Source of the DNA: Candidimonas sp. SYP-B2681
Lineage (GTDB): Bacteria; Pseudomonadota; Gammaproteobacteria; Burkholderiales; Burkholderiaceae_B
NCBI RefSeq assembly: GCF_003971065.1
Contig: NZ_RYDV01000005.1
Span: forward strand, 62,001-126,000
Reading direction: 5' to 3'
Length of the DNA stretch: 64,000 bases
The notes under the pieces were generated by a model that was not told where the DNA came from, made no database searches, and saw only the letters and a list, made by a program, of their open reading frames with translations. This document shows, one piece after another, positions 40,441 through 50,073 of this stretch. Position 1 is the stretch's first letter. Each line of letters opens with the position of its first letter. Made by a program: the position numbers and the translations under genes.

Positions 40441-41778
40441 TTATTTCGCCGAGCCATGTCCCATGGCGGTACCGAGGGTATCCGCGGGTGCCGGGGCTGG
40501 ATCAAGGCCAGCTGACTGCTTGGTGCTGGTAGCCCACACGATGACGGCGAAGTAAATGGCGAAGAGCACCACTTCATGCGCCACAAAGGCCTGTAGGAAA
40601 AGCTCTATGCTTTGTTGGGAGTACAACAGTAAGACTGTGGTTAAGGTGCAAAAGTAAACGATTTGCCATCCCACACCTTTCTTGACGTTGTGATGCAGGT
40701 TCAGCACGACGCTCAGCGGGCTGACCATGAACCGCACACCTGCCGCCAGAGACAAAGGCCCTGCAAATTGCCCCGCCATCCCCCAGTCGCTTCCAAAAAC
40801 GATAGTGAATATTTCGACGCCGTAGGTCAGGAAAATCAGGCAGAACGGGACAGTGATGCAGCTCAATAGGGCGAAGATACCGAGGATATAACCGCGTAAT
40901 GCAGCGGGCCTGGAGCTGTCTAGATGCGTTATTTTCTGATAAAGCACTTCGGAGATTGCATTCGAAATCAAGAACAGAGGTAGGGACAATACCTTGGCCG
41001 TAAATCCGAAAGAGCCCGTCACGGATGCTGAGAAGAAACTGGCAATAACCAGCAGGGGAACCTGCGACGCACTGCTATCGAAAAGTGCACCCCAAAGCGA
41101 GAACAATGGAAAGCGTTTGTATTTTCTCGCGTTCATCGCGATTTGAGGACGTGATACGAAAGGCTTCGATACGGCGATCGAAGCCAGGTTCACCTTGATC
41201 AGTGTGAAAAGCCCTAAAACGTGTCCGGTCATGTGGCCAACGATCAGTCCTACGGAAGTGCCTACCCCATATCCGAGCGCGCATTGTGATATTCCTGTGC
41301 CTAAACCGTGTGCGGCCCTGCTAATTGCCAACTGGCGAAATTTTTTCTCTCGATTATTCCAATAGATCATGATTTGAGTGCCGGACGTAAGGGCGACGCT
41401 CAAGGGCAATAGATGAATCCATTTACCCACCAGGGGGGAGTCGGTCATCTTGATCAGTTCAGACTCGAACAGGAAGATGCTTCCTTGGAGAAACGCACAG
41501 AAGCCTAGTGTGATGGCGGCGGATAGGGCCACAATGTTCAAGGCGTCCCCATCGTCTTTCGGCAACATGATGGCGGTCTCGTATCTCGCTGATGAAATGA
41601 TTGCCAGAACGGCATTCAGGGAAGTGAACAAGGCCAGAACGCCGAAGTCGGCAGGCGTATAGATTCGAGTCAATAGCGGACTGACGGCGACAGTGAATAA
41701 CTGGGCGGCTATTGTTCCGGTCATTAAGGTGACCACGTTCTTGAAAAATTCGCCCTTGAAGCTGAATAACTTACGCAT
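40441..41778 (-). CDS. wzx: Wzx-like lipid-linked oligosaccharide flippase
   Basis: Inner-membrane protein of 445 residues with about 12 predicted helices, of the polysaccharide biosynthesis (MOP) family. It begins FFKNVVTLMTGTIAAQLFTVAVSPLLTRIYTP, the usual first helix pair, and has a polar C-terminal tail (STKQSAGLDPAPAPADT). It flips undecaprenyl-linked repeat units to the periplasm for Wzy. It overlaps the aminotransferase gene end by eight bases. Confidence 0.87.
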   Translation of the reverse strand: MRKLFSFKGEFFKNVVTLMTGTIAAQLFTVAVSPLLTRIYTPADFGVLALFTSLNAVLAIISSARYETAIMLPKDDGDALNIVALSAAITLGFCAFLQGSIFLFESELIKMTDSPLVGKWIHLLPLSVALTSGTQIMIYWNNREKKFRQLAISRAAHGLGTGISQCALGYGVGTSVGLIVGHMTGHVLGLFTLIKVNLASIAVSKPFVSRPQIAMNARKYKRFPLFSLWGALFDSSASQVPLLVIASFFSASVTGSFGFTAKVLSLPLFLISNAISEVLYQKITHLDSSRPAALRGYILGIFALLSCITVPFCLIFLTYGVEIFTIVFGSDWGMAGQFAGPLSLAAGVRFMVSPLSVVLNLHHNVKKGVGWQIVYFCTLTTVLLLYSQQSIELFLQAFVAHEVVLFAIYFAVIVWATSTKQSAGLDPAPAPADTLGTAMGHGSAK

Positions 41779-42961
41779 AAGTAGTCTTCTCTACAGCGTG
41801 TCGAACCACCTCGGCAAGCGCGTTGCAGCTCTTGTCGATTTCGTGCTCCGTCAGTGTGGGATGCACCATAAACATAAGGGCTGTTTCGCCCAATTCCTTG
41901 GCGATGGGAAGCCGCTGGGGTGGACGCCAACCGGTGTTATCGAAAGCCTTCTCTAAATACACTTCCGAGCATGAGCCGGTGTAGCAAGGTACGCCTCGCT
42001 CATTGATTTCCTCGGTCATGCGATCGCGGGTCCACTCCGGGCGCAGCTGAGCCGGTTCGACGAACACGTAGCACTTGTAAGCAGCGTGCGAAATCTCCGT
42101 CGGCAGGGCGGGTACCCGCAATCCCGGCAAGTGTGCGGCAGTCGACCATATTTGACGCGCGTTCTTCAGTCTGGCCGCATGCCAGTGGGCCATACGTTTT
42201 AGCTGAATCCGGCCTATCGCTGCCTGCGTTTCCATCATGCGCCAGTTGGTTCCGAAACTGTCGTGCAGCCAGCGAAAACCCGGCTTATGCTCGCGCTTGT
42301 AAACGGCATCCCAGCTTTTTCCATGGTCCTTGAAAGCCCACATTCGGGACCATAGGGCTCGGTCGTTGGTCGTGGTCATCCCTCCCTCGCCACCGGTGCT
42401 GATAATCTTGTCCTGACAAAACGACCAGGCCCCTATGTGACCTATAGACCCGACCGAACGTCCTTTATACCGAGCCCCATGTGCCTGGGCACAGTCCTCG
42501 ATAACGTACAGTCCATGTTGCTTCGCCAATGCCATGATGGGGTCCATGTCGCAGGGCCAACCAGACAGATGAACACAGATTACGGCGCGGGTTTTCTCGG
42601 TAAGTACCGCCTGGATGGTGTCGGCAGTGATATTTTGGGAGTCGCGGTCTACCTCGGCAAAGACAGGCGTTGCGCCAGCATTGACGACGCACGATACGGA
42701 TGCCAGAAACGTGCGTGGGGTAACCACCACTTCGTCACCAGGTCCGATACCCAGAGCTTGCAGGGCCAGATCCAGGGCAAGGGTGCCGTTACTTACCGCA
42801 ACCCCATATTCGCAATCTGCCCACCTCGCAAACTCTTGTTCGAACTTCCGGCATTCCTGGCCCGTCCAGTAGTTGACTTTGTTCGATAGTATGACTTCAC
42901 GCACTGCATCCGCTTCTTCGGGAGTGAAAGAGGGCCACGGCGAGAAAGGAGTGTTAAGCAT
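41771..42961 (-). CDS. DegT/DnrJ/EryC1/StrS family sugar aminotransferase
   Basis: A 396-residue PLP enzyme. Landmarks are VAVSNGTLALDLALQALGIG, VIEDCAQAHGARYKGRSVG, the PLP-lysine segment SFCQDKIISTGGEGGM and NWRMMETQAAIGRIQLKRM. It most resembles C4 aminotransferases of nucleotide 4-keto-6-deoxy sugars (PglE or perosamine synthase type), so it probably acts after the 4,6-dehydratase at 29737-31860. It is distinct from the WbpE-like enzyme encoded on the other strand. A 117-base gap without features separates it from the fusion gene. Confidence 0.88.
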   Translation of the reverse strand: MLNTPFSPWPSFTPEEADAVREVILSNKVNYWTGQECRKFEQEFARWADCEYGVAVSNGTLALDLALQALGIGPGDEVVVTPRTFLASVSCVVNAGATPVFAEVDRDSQNITADTIQAVLTEKTRAVICVHLSGWPCDMDPIMALAKQHGLYVIEDCAQAHGARYKGRSVGSIGHIGAWSFCQDKIISTGGEGGMTTTNDRALWSRMWAFKDHGKSWDAVYKREHKPGFRWLHDSFGTNWRMMETQAAIGRIQLKRMAHWHAARLKNARQIWSTAAHLPGLRVPALPTEISHAAYKCYVFVEPAQLRPEWTRDRMTEEINERGVPCYTGSCSEVYLEKAFDNTGWRPPQRLPIAKELGETALMFMVHPTLTEHEIDKSCNALAEVVRHAVEKTTYA

Positions 42962-43078
42962 AGATGTACCTGCTTTAGTAAAGGCATGAGGGAAAGTAAG
43001 ATCGTGAACAGAGGGGCAAGCTTGGCGGGCGCCAAAACGATCAAGACTATTGATACAAGCTCAAATGGTCGTCGGCGC

Positions 43079-44491
43079 CTATTCGCGAGCTCCTCCGGCT
43101 ACCGTGTTGAGAATGTATTTAAGATCTTTGCTGAAGCTATAGTTGCGGATATATTCTTTGTTGATTCTGACTTTATCTGGCCAGATAACTTCGCGGTTAT
43201 ATCGCAGCGCATCCGCTTGCTGGTCCAATATTTCTTCTTCGTTTTTGTACTTTAACGATGCAGGGCCTGTAATGCCGGGACGGACCGAAAGAATGATTCT
43301 GTCTTCCCCCTCCAGGTCATCGGCATAACCTGGGACATCAGGGCGCGGACCCACGAAGCTCATGTCCCCTGTCAGTACGTTCCATAGCTGCGGTAGTTCG
43401 TCTATCTTGGTCTTTCGCAAGAAGGCACCGGTACGGGTTATTCGGTCGTCCGAAGAGGTGGTAACCGTTGTGACTAAAGCCTTAGATTCCCGCATTGTCT
43501 TGATTTTGAATATCTTGAAGGTTGCCCCGTCCTTTCCGATCCGGTCCTGGATGAAGAAGCCGTTGCTGCGGGTATCCAGCGATGCTGCCAGCCATGCAAG
43601 GATGATCAGCGGAGAAAAGATCAGCAGTCCGAAGAAAGAGAAAAACAAGTCGAAACTGCGCTTTAACGCGGCGTTATAAACGGACGCCAGATCAACTTTC
43701 GCGTGTGAGTACAGTATCTTTTTCATGCCCGCCGGAACGGTCGCCAATATGAATCGGATGGTTGTATTTTTAATGAAGTCGAACCATGACAAGAAGCCGA
43801 TTTTTCTCTGATAACAGATCACTGCATATTCGTACTTGAAACTCTTCAGCCCATTTCTCGTCATGAATCCAGCGCCCGCCCGAACCAGAAATAATTTCTC
43901 GGGTAGGTTGGCCAGCCGATATCCGCGAACGATTAGCAGTGACCACAAGGCCACGTCCTGTGATCGCTTGAATAGCGGGTAACCGCCAACGTCTTCGATA
44001 GCCGACCTTCGGAAGACGGCTGCGGCATGACTGATGGGACTGCGGGTTTTGGCAAACCTGACTAGCTCATCGTGACTCAGGGGCAGAATTCGGGACGAAA
44101 ATATGGCACCCGTCTCATCGAACTCATCCAACGCCGCACTACTGGCGGCAATATCGGGGTTGCGCACCATAAAAGTAATCTGTTTCTCGAACCGTTGTGG
44201 CAGCGAGATATCGTCACTGTCCATTCTGGCGACCAATTCATGTTTGCAATGTTTCAGCCCCTCATTGAGAGCAATTGCCAGGCCGCTATTGGTCGGCAGC
44301 CTGACACTGCAAATATTCAATGCGGATCTGAATGTTTCTATAACCTCGCTTAGGGCTTGCGGCAAGGGCCCGTCCTCAACAAGCACGACCTCGCTGGCTT
44401 TTAGTGACTGATCATCCAGGCTCTGTAGCGCCTGGCACAAAAAGTCTGGATTTTCGGCGTGATAAACCGACATCAAGACGGAGAAATTCAT
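43079..44491 (-). CDS. Fusion of GT2 glycosyltransferase and PglC-like phosphoglycosyltransferase
   Basis: A 470-residue bifunctional protein. Residues 1-270 are a family 2 GT-A glycosyltransferase: [31 protein letters not shown] and the metal-binding RMDSDD at 89-94. Residues 277-470 are a complete minimal monotopic phosphoglycosyltransferase: [19 protein letters not shown] (re-entrant helix), [11 protein letters not shown], then [24 protein letters not shown] with the catalytic Asp-Glu pair at 364-365. The PGT part would start the repeat unit on undecaprenyl phosphate and the GT2 part could add a following sugar. No other initiating transferase is seen in the locus, so this is probably the initiating enzyme. 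Confidence 0.92.
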   Translation of the reverse strand: MNFSVLMSVYHAENPDFLCQALQSLDDQSLKASEVVLVEDGPLPQALSEVIETFRSALNICSVRLPTNSGLAIALNEGLKHCKHELVARMDSDDISLPQRFEKQITFMVRNPDIAASSAALDEFDETGAIFSSRILPLSHDELVRFAKTRSPISHAAAVFRRSAIEDVGGYPLFKRSQDVALWSLLIVRGYRLANLPEKLFLVRAGAGFMTRNGLKSFKYEYAVICYQRKIGFLSWFDFIKNTTIRFILATVPAGMKKILYSHAKVDLASVYNAALKRSFDLFFSFFGLLIFSPLIILAWLAASLDTRSNGFFIQDRIGKDGATFKIFKIKTMRESKALVTTVTTSSDDRITRTGAFLRKTKIDELPQLWNVLTGDMSFVGPRPDVPGYADDLEGEDRIILSVRPGITGPASLKYKNEEEILDQQADALRYNREVIWPDKVRINKEYIRNYSFSKDLKYILNTVAGGARE

Positions 44492-44589
44492 GGAGATCCC
44501 CCACTGGATAGTGGAATTTGAAACGGACGGAGTGCAGTCAGTTGGCTCCGGCGGCGCCGCAGCAACATTCAGAAGAGCAACAGGGAGTA

Positions 44590-44614
44590 GCGCCCTCGGT
44601 GAAACAGAGGGCGC
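44590..44614. other. Intergenic hairpin inside the polysaccharide operon
   Basis: GCGCCCTC and GAGGGCGC form a perfect 8-bp stem with a nine-base loop, in the 180-base gap after the beta-propeller gene and before the fusion gene. There is no T-run in the direction of transcription. It may be an RNA processing or pausing site. Confidence 0.4.
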
Positions 44615-44671
44615 GTTATTGAGTTGTCAGGGGACTAGGGCAGGGCCGAGGGCTGTATCTCGGGCACTAAT

Positions 44672-45940
44672 TCAGGGTTGTAGATCCAGCATGCAAAGCT
44701 TGCGCTTGCCGTTGAAAACGGAATCAAAGAAAACTTTCGTACCGTCGGGTGATACCCGGGGGTGGAGGTCGCATCGCGTTTCTCCACCAAATCTTAAGTC
44801 TTGAAAAAACTGTCCTAGTACTTCCACTTCACCGTCGACCAAGCTCGCCTTAAGCAGGTGCTGCATGCGTGACTTATCGGGATAGGTGTCCGTAATGAAC
44901 CAGTTGCCATGCACATGGGGATGGCCGTCGCCCATGGAGTCAAGTTTGCCATTGGAGTACGGGGTGATTTGTCCGGTGTCGGTATTGATAATGTAATAAC
45001 CATCCCTCCCGGTAGGGCCGCGCATATACGAAATTAACGCATTGTCATTGACCCAGAAACAGTGGCTTACCATCTCATGATTGCTCAGAATTTTCAGTTT
45101 CTTTTCGTTGGCCTGTGCCAGGAACAGGCGATCGAACTTCCGCTTTCCGACAAAATAGCGATGTAGAAAAATAAATTTCTGTCCGTCTGGAGAAATCATC
45201 ACATGGTTGATCTTGTGCTTGGCTGTGGCGAAGCAGGGGTCAGACTCTACCGCGCATACGTCGGCAATTGAATAAAGAAGCGTTGAGTGCCCCGAACGCT
45301 GGTCAACTTTCCATACGCCGTCTTTCCCGATATCGGCCATTTCATTGTCGTTCAAGCCTGGAAGGTTCCGATAGCCATAGTCGGGCCTTAGAGCCTGGAT
45401 GCGCCGGTAATCAATGGCAAGAAAGTAGTCACGCCTGAATGAATCCTGAACCGGAAGATCGTAACGGTTTACCTCTTTTCTTTTCTTCAATGAGAACACC
45501 CGGCTGATATAGCGCTGTTTTGCGCTATCGAAATCATTGAAGATGAACAGATCGGAATCAAGCCAATGCGCTCGGGCTCCTTGTTGCCAGTTGTACACTT
45601 TCGTCTTTACTCCAAAGACCGGGGTGGCCAATTCTTCAAGTGAAAAGATGAGAATGTCCAGGCCGTTGCCATCGGGCTTCCGATCCGTGGGGTGGGTCGT
45701 TGAATGACAAATCAGAAAGCCATTTTCAGATAGGGGTTTTCTGTCATAGTATCCAAAAAAGGTGTTCAGGTTTTCCTTGCCTATCGTGGCTATACGGTAG
45801 GTCGAGATGGCTTTTGAGTCGGTTTTATTACGGATATACATCAGACGTGCATAAGCGCTTTTTATCCCCGATTTCACGGCGGGAAACTTGGACAAGAACT
45901 TGGCGATATTACGTTCTACAGACCCATACTGGTTAGCCAT
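44672..45940 (-). CDS. Beta-propeller-like protein of polysaccharide locus, function unknown
   Basis: A 422-residue protein not confidently recognised. It has no signal peptide or membrane segment. From about residue 50 it shows recurring blade-like strands: NTFFGYYDRKPLSENGFLICHS, ARAHWLDSDLFIFNDFDS, NHVMISPDGQKFIFLHRYF, SHCFWVNDNALISYMRG and HPRVSPDGTKVFFDSVFNGK. The SPDG turns resemble TolB-type propellers. The GYYDxxP and HPHVHGNWFITDTYP segments suggest a conserved active or binding site. It overlaps the wzy gene by eight bases, so it belongs to the operon; it could be a lyase-like enzyme or a transferase partner. Confidence 0.6.
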   Translation of the reverse strand: MANQYGSVERNIAKFLSKFPAVKSGIKSAYARLMYIRNKTDSKAISTYRIATIGKENLNTFFGYYDRKPLSENGFLICHSTTHPTDRKPDGNGLDILIFSLEELATPVFGVKTKVYNWQQGARAHWLDSDLFIFNDFDSAKQRYISRVFSLKKRKEVNRYDLPVQDSFRRDYFLAIDYRRIQALRPDYGYRNLPGLNDNEMADIGKDGVWKVDQRSGHSTLLYSIADVCAVESDPCFATAKHKINHVMISPDGQKFIFLHRYFVGKRKFDRLFLAQANEKKLKILSNHEMVSHCFWVNDNALISYMRGPTGRDGYYIINTDTGQITPYSNGKLDSMGDGHPHVHGNWFITDTYPDKSRMQHLLKASLVDGEVEVLGQFFQDLRFGGETRCDLHPRVSPDGTKVFFDSVFNGKRKLCMLDLQP

Positions 45941-47288
45941 TCAGACTCCGATTAGTAATTTGATTAAAAGAGGTCTGGCGTGGATAGCCTTGTTGGAATG
46001 GCATCAGCAGGGGGCGTAACGCTTCGCGATGGTTATCAATGCCATATAGATGTGAAATTCCGGCCAGCATGCCGTAGAAGAACCAGATCTCCGGCAATAA
46101 AATATATTCATTCATAGTCATCATGAGCGCCATAACTAAAAATGAGACTCTGAATGCTTTGTGCCGGCTTGATAGGGGCGACAGTTTCTTGAAGATCAAA
46201 ATCAGTATGAACAACAGCAGCGAAAACCCTGCTATTCCCAGCTCGGCAAAATACGAGATATAGAAATTATGTGACTTTGAATCTTGTGCATAATCACTCG
46301 CTTTGTGGAAGCCTCGCCGGTAGTTTTCAAGACCCAATCCCGTTCCAAACCAGAAGTTGTCTTTAGCAGTGGCCAGCGCTCCCTTCAATAACATGACGCG
46401 GTTGTAGTCATTCATGTTGGTATTGAGGTCCTCGCCCTGCATCAACATATTCGCCGTTACGGATACTCGTTGCAGTCGTTGCAGCGATTTATCGACGATA
46501 CCGCTGGAAGCAATAACTACTACCAACAGCACTGCTGTCATGGTTTTGAGTAGGCCGGAAAGCGTGAAGCGCATGGAATATAAAAAAATCACAGCAAGAA
46601 AACCTATCATCCCAGACCTGGAAAATATCAATCCCAATGCAATAGCGATGCAGGCCAGACACGAGAACATCCACAGTCGTGATTTGCTGTCTTCTTTGTA
46701 TATATAGAAGAGCAACGGAAATATCATGACGATCAATACAACTGTGCCGTTGCGGTTCATAACCGGCATGAAATTGGCGTCTTCGCCGATTCCTGCGACA
46801 TATCGGGCGACACCTACAAGGCAACCCATTACTAGTACGGTGACGACTGCTTTTATGGCCTTGTTGGCAGCGCTTATATCAACGCGCGAGAAAAACGCTG
46901 CCGCTGAAAAGAAAATAACGAAATTCAAGGGCCAGGCGAGCCAGTAGGCGATATTGGCCGATGTCACGCCGCCTAGGATTACGGTCGTGAAAAATGAGTA
47001 CACGCAATAGATGATCGTTAACGTCAGCAACAAACTATACGAACGGGGAAGGCGAGTATGATTACGCAAAGCCATAGCTATGCCGGCTGACGTAATGGGC
47101 AGATATGCCAGGGGCATCCCGGCAATCCGTGCAATGTCCATTGACATCTCTTGCATAACGGCCAGCGGAAAGATGTTTAGCGCTATGCCGTATGCGAAAG
47201 CTTGCAGACTTGTCTTATTTGAAAAAATGGTAAAAAGAAGCAATCCCAGCGCGGCGATCAAATAATAAGCCTTTAGGGCCGTCAACAT
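45933..47288 (-). CDS. wzy: Wzy-like O-antigen/polysaccharide polymerase
   Basis: A 451-residue integral membrane protein with 10-12 predicted helices and a large periplasmic loop (about residues 270-345, containing FWFGTGLGLENYRRGFHKASDY and SHNFYISYFAELGIAGF). This loop pattern, with an N-x-Y/F-x10-H-N-F-like segment, is that of the Wzy/WaaL (O-antigen ligase) superfamily. Given Wzx, Wza and Wzc in the operon, polymerase is the likelier role. It overlaps both neighbours by seven to eight bases. Confidence 0.85.
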   Translation of the reverse strand: MLTALKAYYLIAALGLLLFTIFSNKTSLQAFAYGIALNIFPLAVMQEMSMDIARIAGMPLAYLPITSAGIAMALRNHTRLPRSYSLLLTLTIIYCVYSFFTTVILGGVTSANIAYWLAWPLNFVIFFSAAAFFSRVDISAANKAIKAVVTVLVMGCLVGVARYVAGIGEDANFMPVMNRNGTVVLIVMIFPLLFYIYKEDSKSRLWMFSCLACIAIALGLIFSRSGMIGFLAVIFLYSMRFTLSGLLKTMTAVLLVVVIASSGIVDKSLQRLQRVSVTANMLMQGEDLNTNMNDYNRVMLLKGALATAKDNFWFGTGLGLENYRRGFHKASDYAQDSKSHNFYISYFAELGIAGFSLLLFILILIFKKLSPLSSRHKAFRVSFLVMALMMTMNEYILLPEIWFFYGMLAGISHLYGIDNHREALRPLLMPFQQGYPRQTSFNQITNRSLNG

Positions 47289-48631
47289 ATTGCGGCTCCC
47301 TGCAGCGCAGTTAGCCGCTCTATTATGGATTGCGCCTGTTTATCCCTGGCGTATTTTGCGATCAAATCTTTATGGGGCTTGTAGAAGCTGAATTGATTCG
47401 ATGCAATCGCTGCAAGCAGCAGCTTCTTAAGCTCTTGGGGGTCATTCGAGCAAAAGCCGGTTCCGGTCTTTTCCAGCAATTCGCCAGCGGCATGGGTGTT
47501 ATCGATTCCCACCGCCAAAATAGGTATCCCGCTGACCATATATTCGAAAACCTTGCCTGTTAGCATGCCTTTGGCTTCCGGTTCGCCCGACTCAAGAAGC
47601 AGCAGCAGGTTGCTTTTCCTTTGTGCCTCGAGAGATGTCTGCCTGGATACAAATCCTTTGATCTTAATGATGTTGTGTCGGTTGGCGCATGTGCGCTCGA
47701 TTATCTCGTTGAGCTCGCGTTCGTTCTGGCTATAGAACTCGATGCTCACTTTGTCCGCGCTGATCAGTCCGGCGTCGATCAATTCATTGACGGCATTGAA
47801 CAGAGGCGTGGGGTCGCGCCGGTTCGGATATATGGTCCCGGCATAACAGATGGTGATGCAGTCGGCCAATTGTGGGGCCGCTGAAAGGGATTCCATCCAT
47901 GTTGGAAATTCCTGGGGATCAAAGCCATTCTCGATCACCCAGACTGGCAAAGCAGGATAGCGCGATTGCAAATCGACAGCCAAAGGTTTGGATACGGTAA
48001 TGATGGCGTCGGCAAGGCCGCCGAGCGTGCGCCGCTCTTTAATGTTTTCAAGCGTCTTGAAGATGCCTTTTGCTGAAGTGATGTGGTTGTTGACCCATAA
48101 ATCCCTGAAATCGGCAAACCACACCAGATTTGGATGCTGTCTCTTTAATTTGCTGGCCACTACATGGGTTGCTGGGGGCGAATAGGAGCTGACAATGACG
48201 TCATAGTGGTCTTCCGCGAGCAAACGCATGCCAGCGTGGTAAGCGGGGGAAATCCATAGATCATTGATATCGAGCATGGAACCTATGTATTGCCTCAGGA
48301 CGCGTATCCTTTTCTTTAACCCTGTCTCCGCCGGTGCTTTTGTCGAAGCCGTTGTAAAGGTTTGTTGACCCGTTTTGGCAGCAGGATTTTTCATTCTGCT
48401 TTGAAGCCACGTGGGTAACGACGGCACCTCGACAACGGTGACGCCTGGAGGCAGATCGGCTTCCAACCCAAAGGGTCCCATGAAGGAGTATTTTTTTGTC
48501 GTCAATACCGTTACGCTATGGCCTTGCGAAGCCCAGCACTTTGCCCATTGCCCAATTCGGAGCACCGGTATTCTGTTTTGTGGATAGAAGAAACAGCTGA
48601 CCAATAAAATTTTTTTCTTGGTTTCGTTCAT
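47282..48631 (-). CDS. GT-B glycosyltransferase (GT4-like)
   Basis: A 449-residue cytoplasmic glycosyltransferase. The N-terminal half has the typical KKILLVSCFFYPQNRIPVLR start and DLWISPAYHAGMRLLAEDHYDVIV; the C-terminal half has ICYAGTIYPNRRDPTPLF, then IKGFVSRQTSLEAQRKSNLLLLLESGEPEAKGMLTGKVFEYMVSGIPILAVG, the E-x7-E-like nucleotide-sugar region of GT-B enzymes. Donor and acceptor cannot be read. It is one of only two recognisable glycosyltransferase domains in the operon. Confidence 0.85.
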   Translation of the reverse strand: MNETKKKILLVSCFFYPQNRIPVLRIGQWAKCWASQGHSVTVLTTKKYSFMGPFGLEADLPPGVTVVEVPSLPTWLQSRMKNPAAKTGQQTFTTASTKAPAETGLKKRIRVLRQYIGSMLDINDLWISPAYHAGMRLLAEDHYDVIVSSYSPPATHVVASKLKRQHPNLVWFADFRDLWVNNHITSAKGIFKTLENIKERRTLGGLADAIITVSKPLAVDLQSRYPALPVWVIENGFDPQEFPTWMESLSAAPQLADCITICYAGTIYPNRRDPTPLFNAVNELIDAGLISADKVSIEFYSQNERELNEIIERTCANRHNIIKIKGFVSRQTSLEAQRKSNLLLLLESGEPEAKGMLTGKVFEYMVSGIPILAVGIDNTHAAGELLEKTGTGFCSNDPQELKKLLLAAIASNQFSFYKPHKDLIAKYARDKQAQSIIERLTALQGAAIC

Positions 48632-48696
48632 TTAACTGGCCTAAATGAGTTAATGGAATTTGGCTGAGTTGGTACTGCCCCGATATGCGCCGGTAC

Positions 48697-50070
48697 TTAG
48701 GCCTCCAGTACGTTCTTATAAAGAATGCGATCCTGTTTGCGCTCTAGCATGGTGTTGTGCCACAACAAGGCGAAGTTGCCCCGTACTGAGCGACACGTCT
48801 CTTTCAACTCAACGAATTTTTTCAGTGCAGCTTCGTCCGAACCAAGGTTCATGTAGCGGGGCGCCATGACGGTGCATTCCATCGCAATAAGGGGGCGTAT
48901 TCGCAGCTGAAGCGCCTTGTCCGCTACCGGATCGAACGCGGGATACTCGTGACAAGTTCCACAACGAAAGCCGGGTCGATCAGCGTAGCTAAGCGTCGTG
49001 TCGTAAGCCATTCCTGCTTGCTCCCATCCGTAGAGCGTTATAGGGGTCTGCCATCGCAGGTAGTGCATGCGGCCCCCCCATTCGCGCTGAACGATGCCTT
49101 CTTCCGTGCAGATGCTGAGCAATTCCTGCGCTTCGGTAACGATGGAATCCGGCTTCTGGTACGTGTTGTAGCTGGGATGCAAGCCGATCTCGTGGCCACG
49201 CGCATGGATGCGCCGCATTAGATCTCGAATCGCAGGGTGCCGGACGTCATAATTGGCATCACGCGATCGAAGTGTGCGGCCACAGATGAAATAGAACGCA
49301 CTTGTAATACCATTTTGTTCCGAAACATCCATAATCCAGTTGAAGGTGTTGAAGGGGTCAGCCGAATGCAGCATTTCCTTTGATCCCGCCCATATGCGCG
49401 GCGCCTGTAAAGCTTCTATGGGTTTATGTCGCCTTACGACATCACCAGCCATGGTAAATAGAAGCCTGCCGAAACTCGTGAAGCCGTAACGGGCCGGCGT
49501 ATCCACATCATGGGACGGGATCATGGAGAACGTGTGCTCAATAAGCTCCAGGCGCGGCCACAGGCGATGTACGACCTGAGCCAATATGACGAACCATTCG
49601 TCGACAACGGGGCGCTCCAGGTAGCCATGCTTATAGGCATGTGATGCCGTTGCTGGAAAGCGTTGATGGCTATCCAGATCGCTACGGTTTACTTCTTCCT
49701 GGCGCGATAGCATCCAATAGATCATCCCCAGGATGTCGTAATGAATGACATAGCCCTTTTCCGTCCGCTCGATAAGCGGGAATGGAATCTTGTCCGTCCC
49801 GGGTGCCGGTATTGGAGGGTGTAGCGCCGGCTGCCATCCTTCAGTTGTGGCGTCCCAATGGCTGCACGGCAATTCGGAATGCGCCTGAGTGAACGTAGCG
49901 CAGTCCGATTCGATGTATATGCCCATATCGCTGCTAGGCAACGTTATGAGCAGGTATCCAGGCTCCGATTGTAAAAGCAGCAAATGTCGGCTCAGTCGGC
50001 CTCCGACTATTGAGTTCAGCCACGCCAGCGCTGCTCCACTTTGCATCCGACAAGAGTCGATTTGGGTCAT
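48697..50070 (-). CDS. Polysaccharide deacetylase-like protein (NodB-related)
   Basis: A 457-residue protein without signal peptide. An N-terminal domain of about 170 residues precedes a NodB-related barrel: SMIPSHDVDTPARYG (metal-binding Asp/His region), then AFYFICGRTL, then RRIHARGHEIGLHPSYNTYQKPDSIVTEAQ with the His pair, and a C-terminal FALLWHNTMLERK. This arrangement is that of polysaccharide deacetylase family proteins found in capsule loci. A cytoplasmic position suggests it acts on a nucleotide- or lipid-linked sugar. It lies three bases before the next gene's stop. Confidence 0.8.
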   Translation of the reverse strand: MTQIDSCRMQSGAALAWLNSIVGGRLSRHLLLLQSEPGYLLITLPSSDMGIYIESDCATFTQAHSELPCSHWDATTEGWQPALHPPIPAPGTDKIPFPLIERTEKGYVIHYDILGMIYWMLSRQEEVNRSDLDSHQRFPATASHAYKHGYLERPVVDEWFVILAQVVHRLWPRLELIEHTFSMIPSHDVDTPARYGFTSFGRLLFTMAGDVVRRHKPIEALQAPRIWAGSKEMLHSADPFNTFNWIMDVSEQNGITSAFYFICGRTLRSRDANYDVRHPAIRDLMRRIHARGHEIGLHPSYNTYQKPDSIVTEAQELLSICTEEGIVQREWGGRMHYLRWQTPITLYGWEQAGMAYDTTLSYADRPGFRCGTCHEYPAFDPVADKALQLRIRPLIAMECTVMAPRYMNLGSDEAALKKFVELKETCRSVRGNFALLWHNTMLERKQDRILYKNVLEA

Positions 50071-50073
50071 TCT

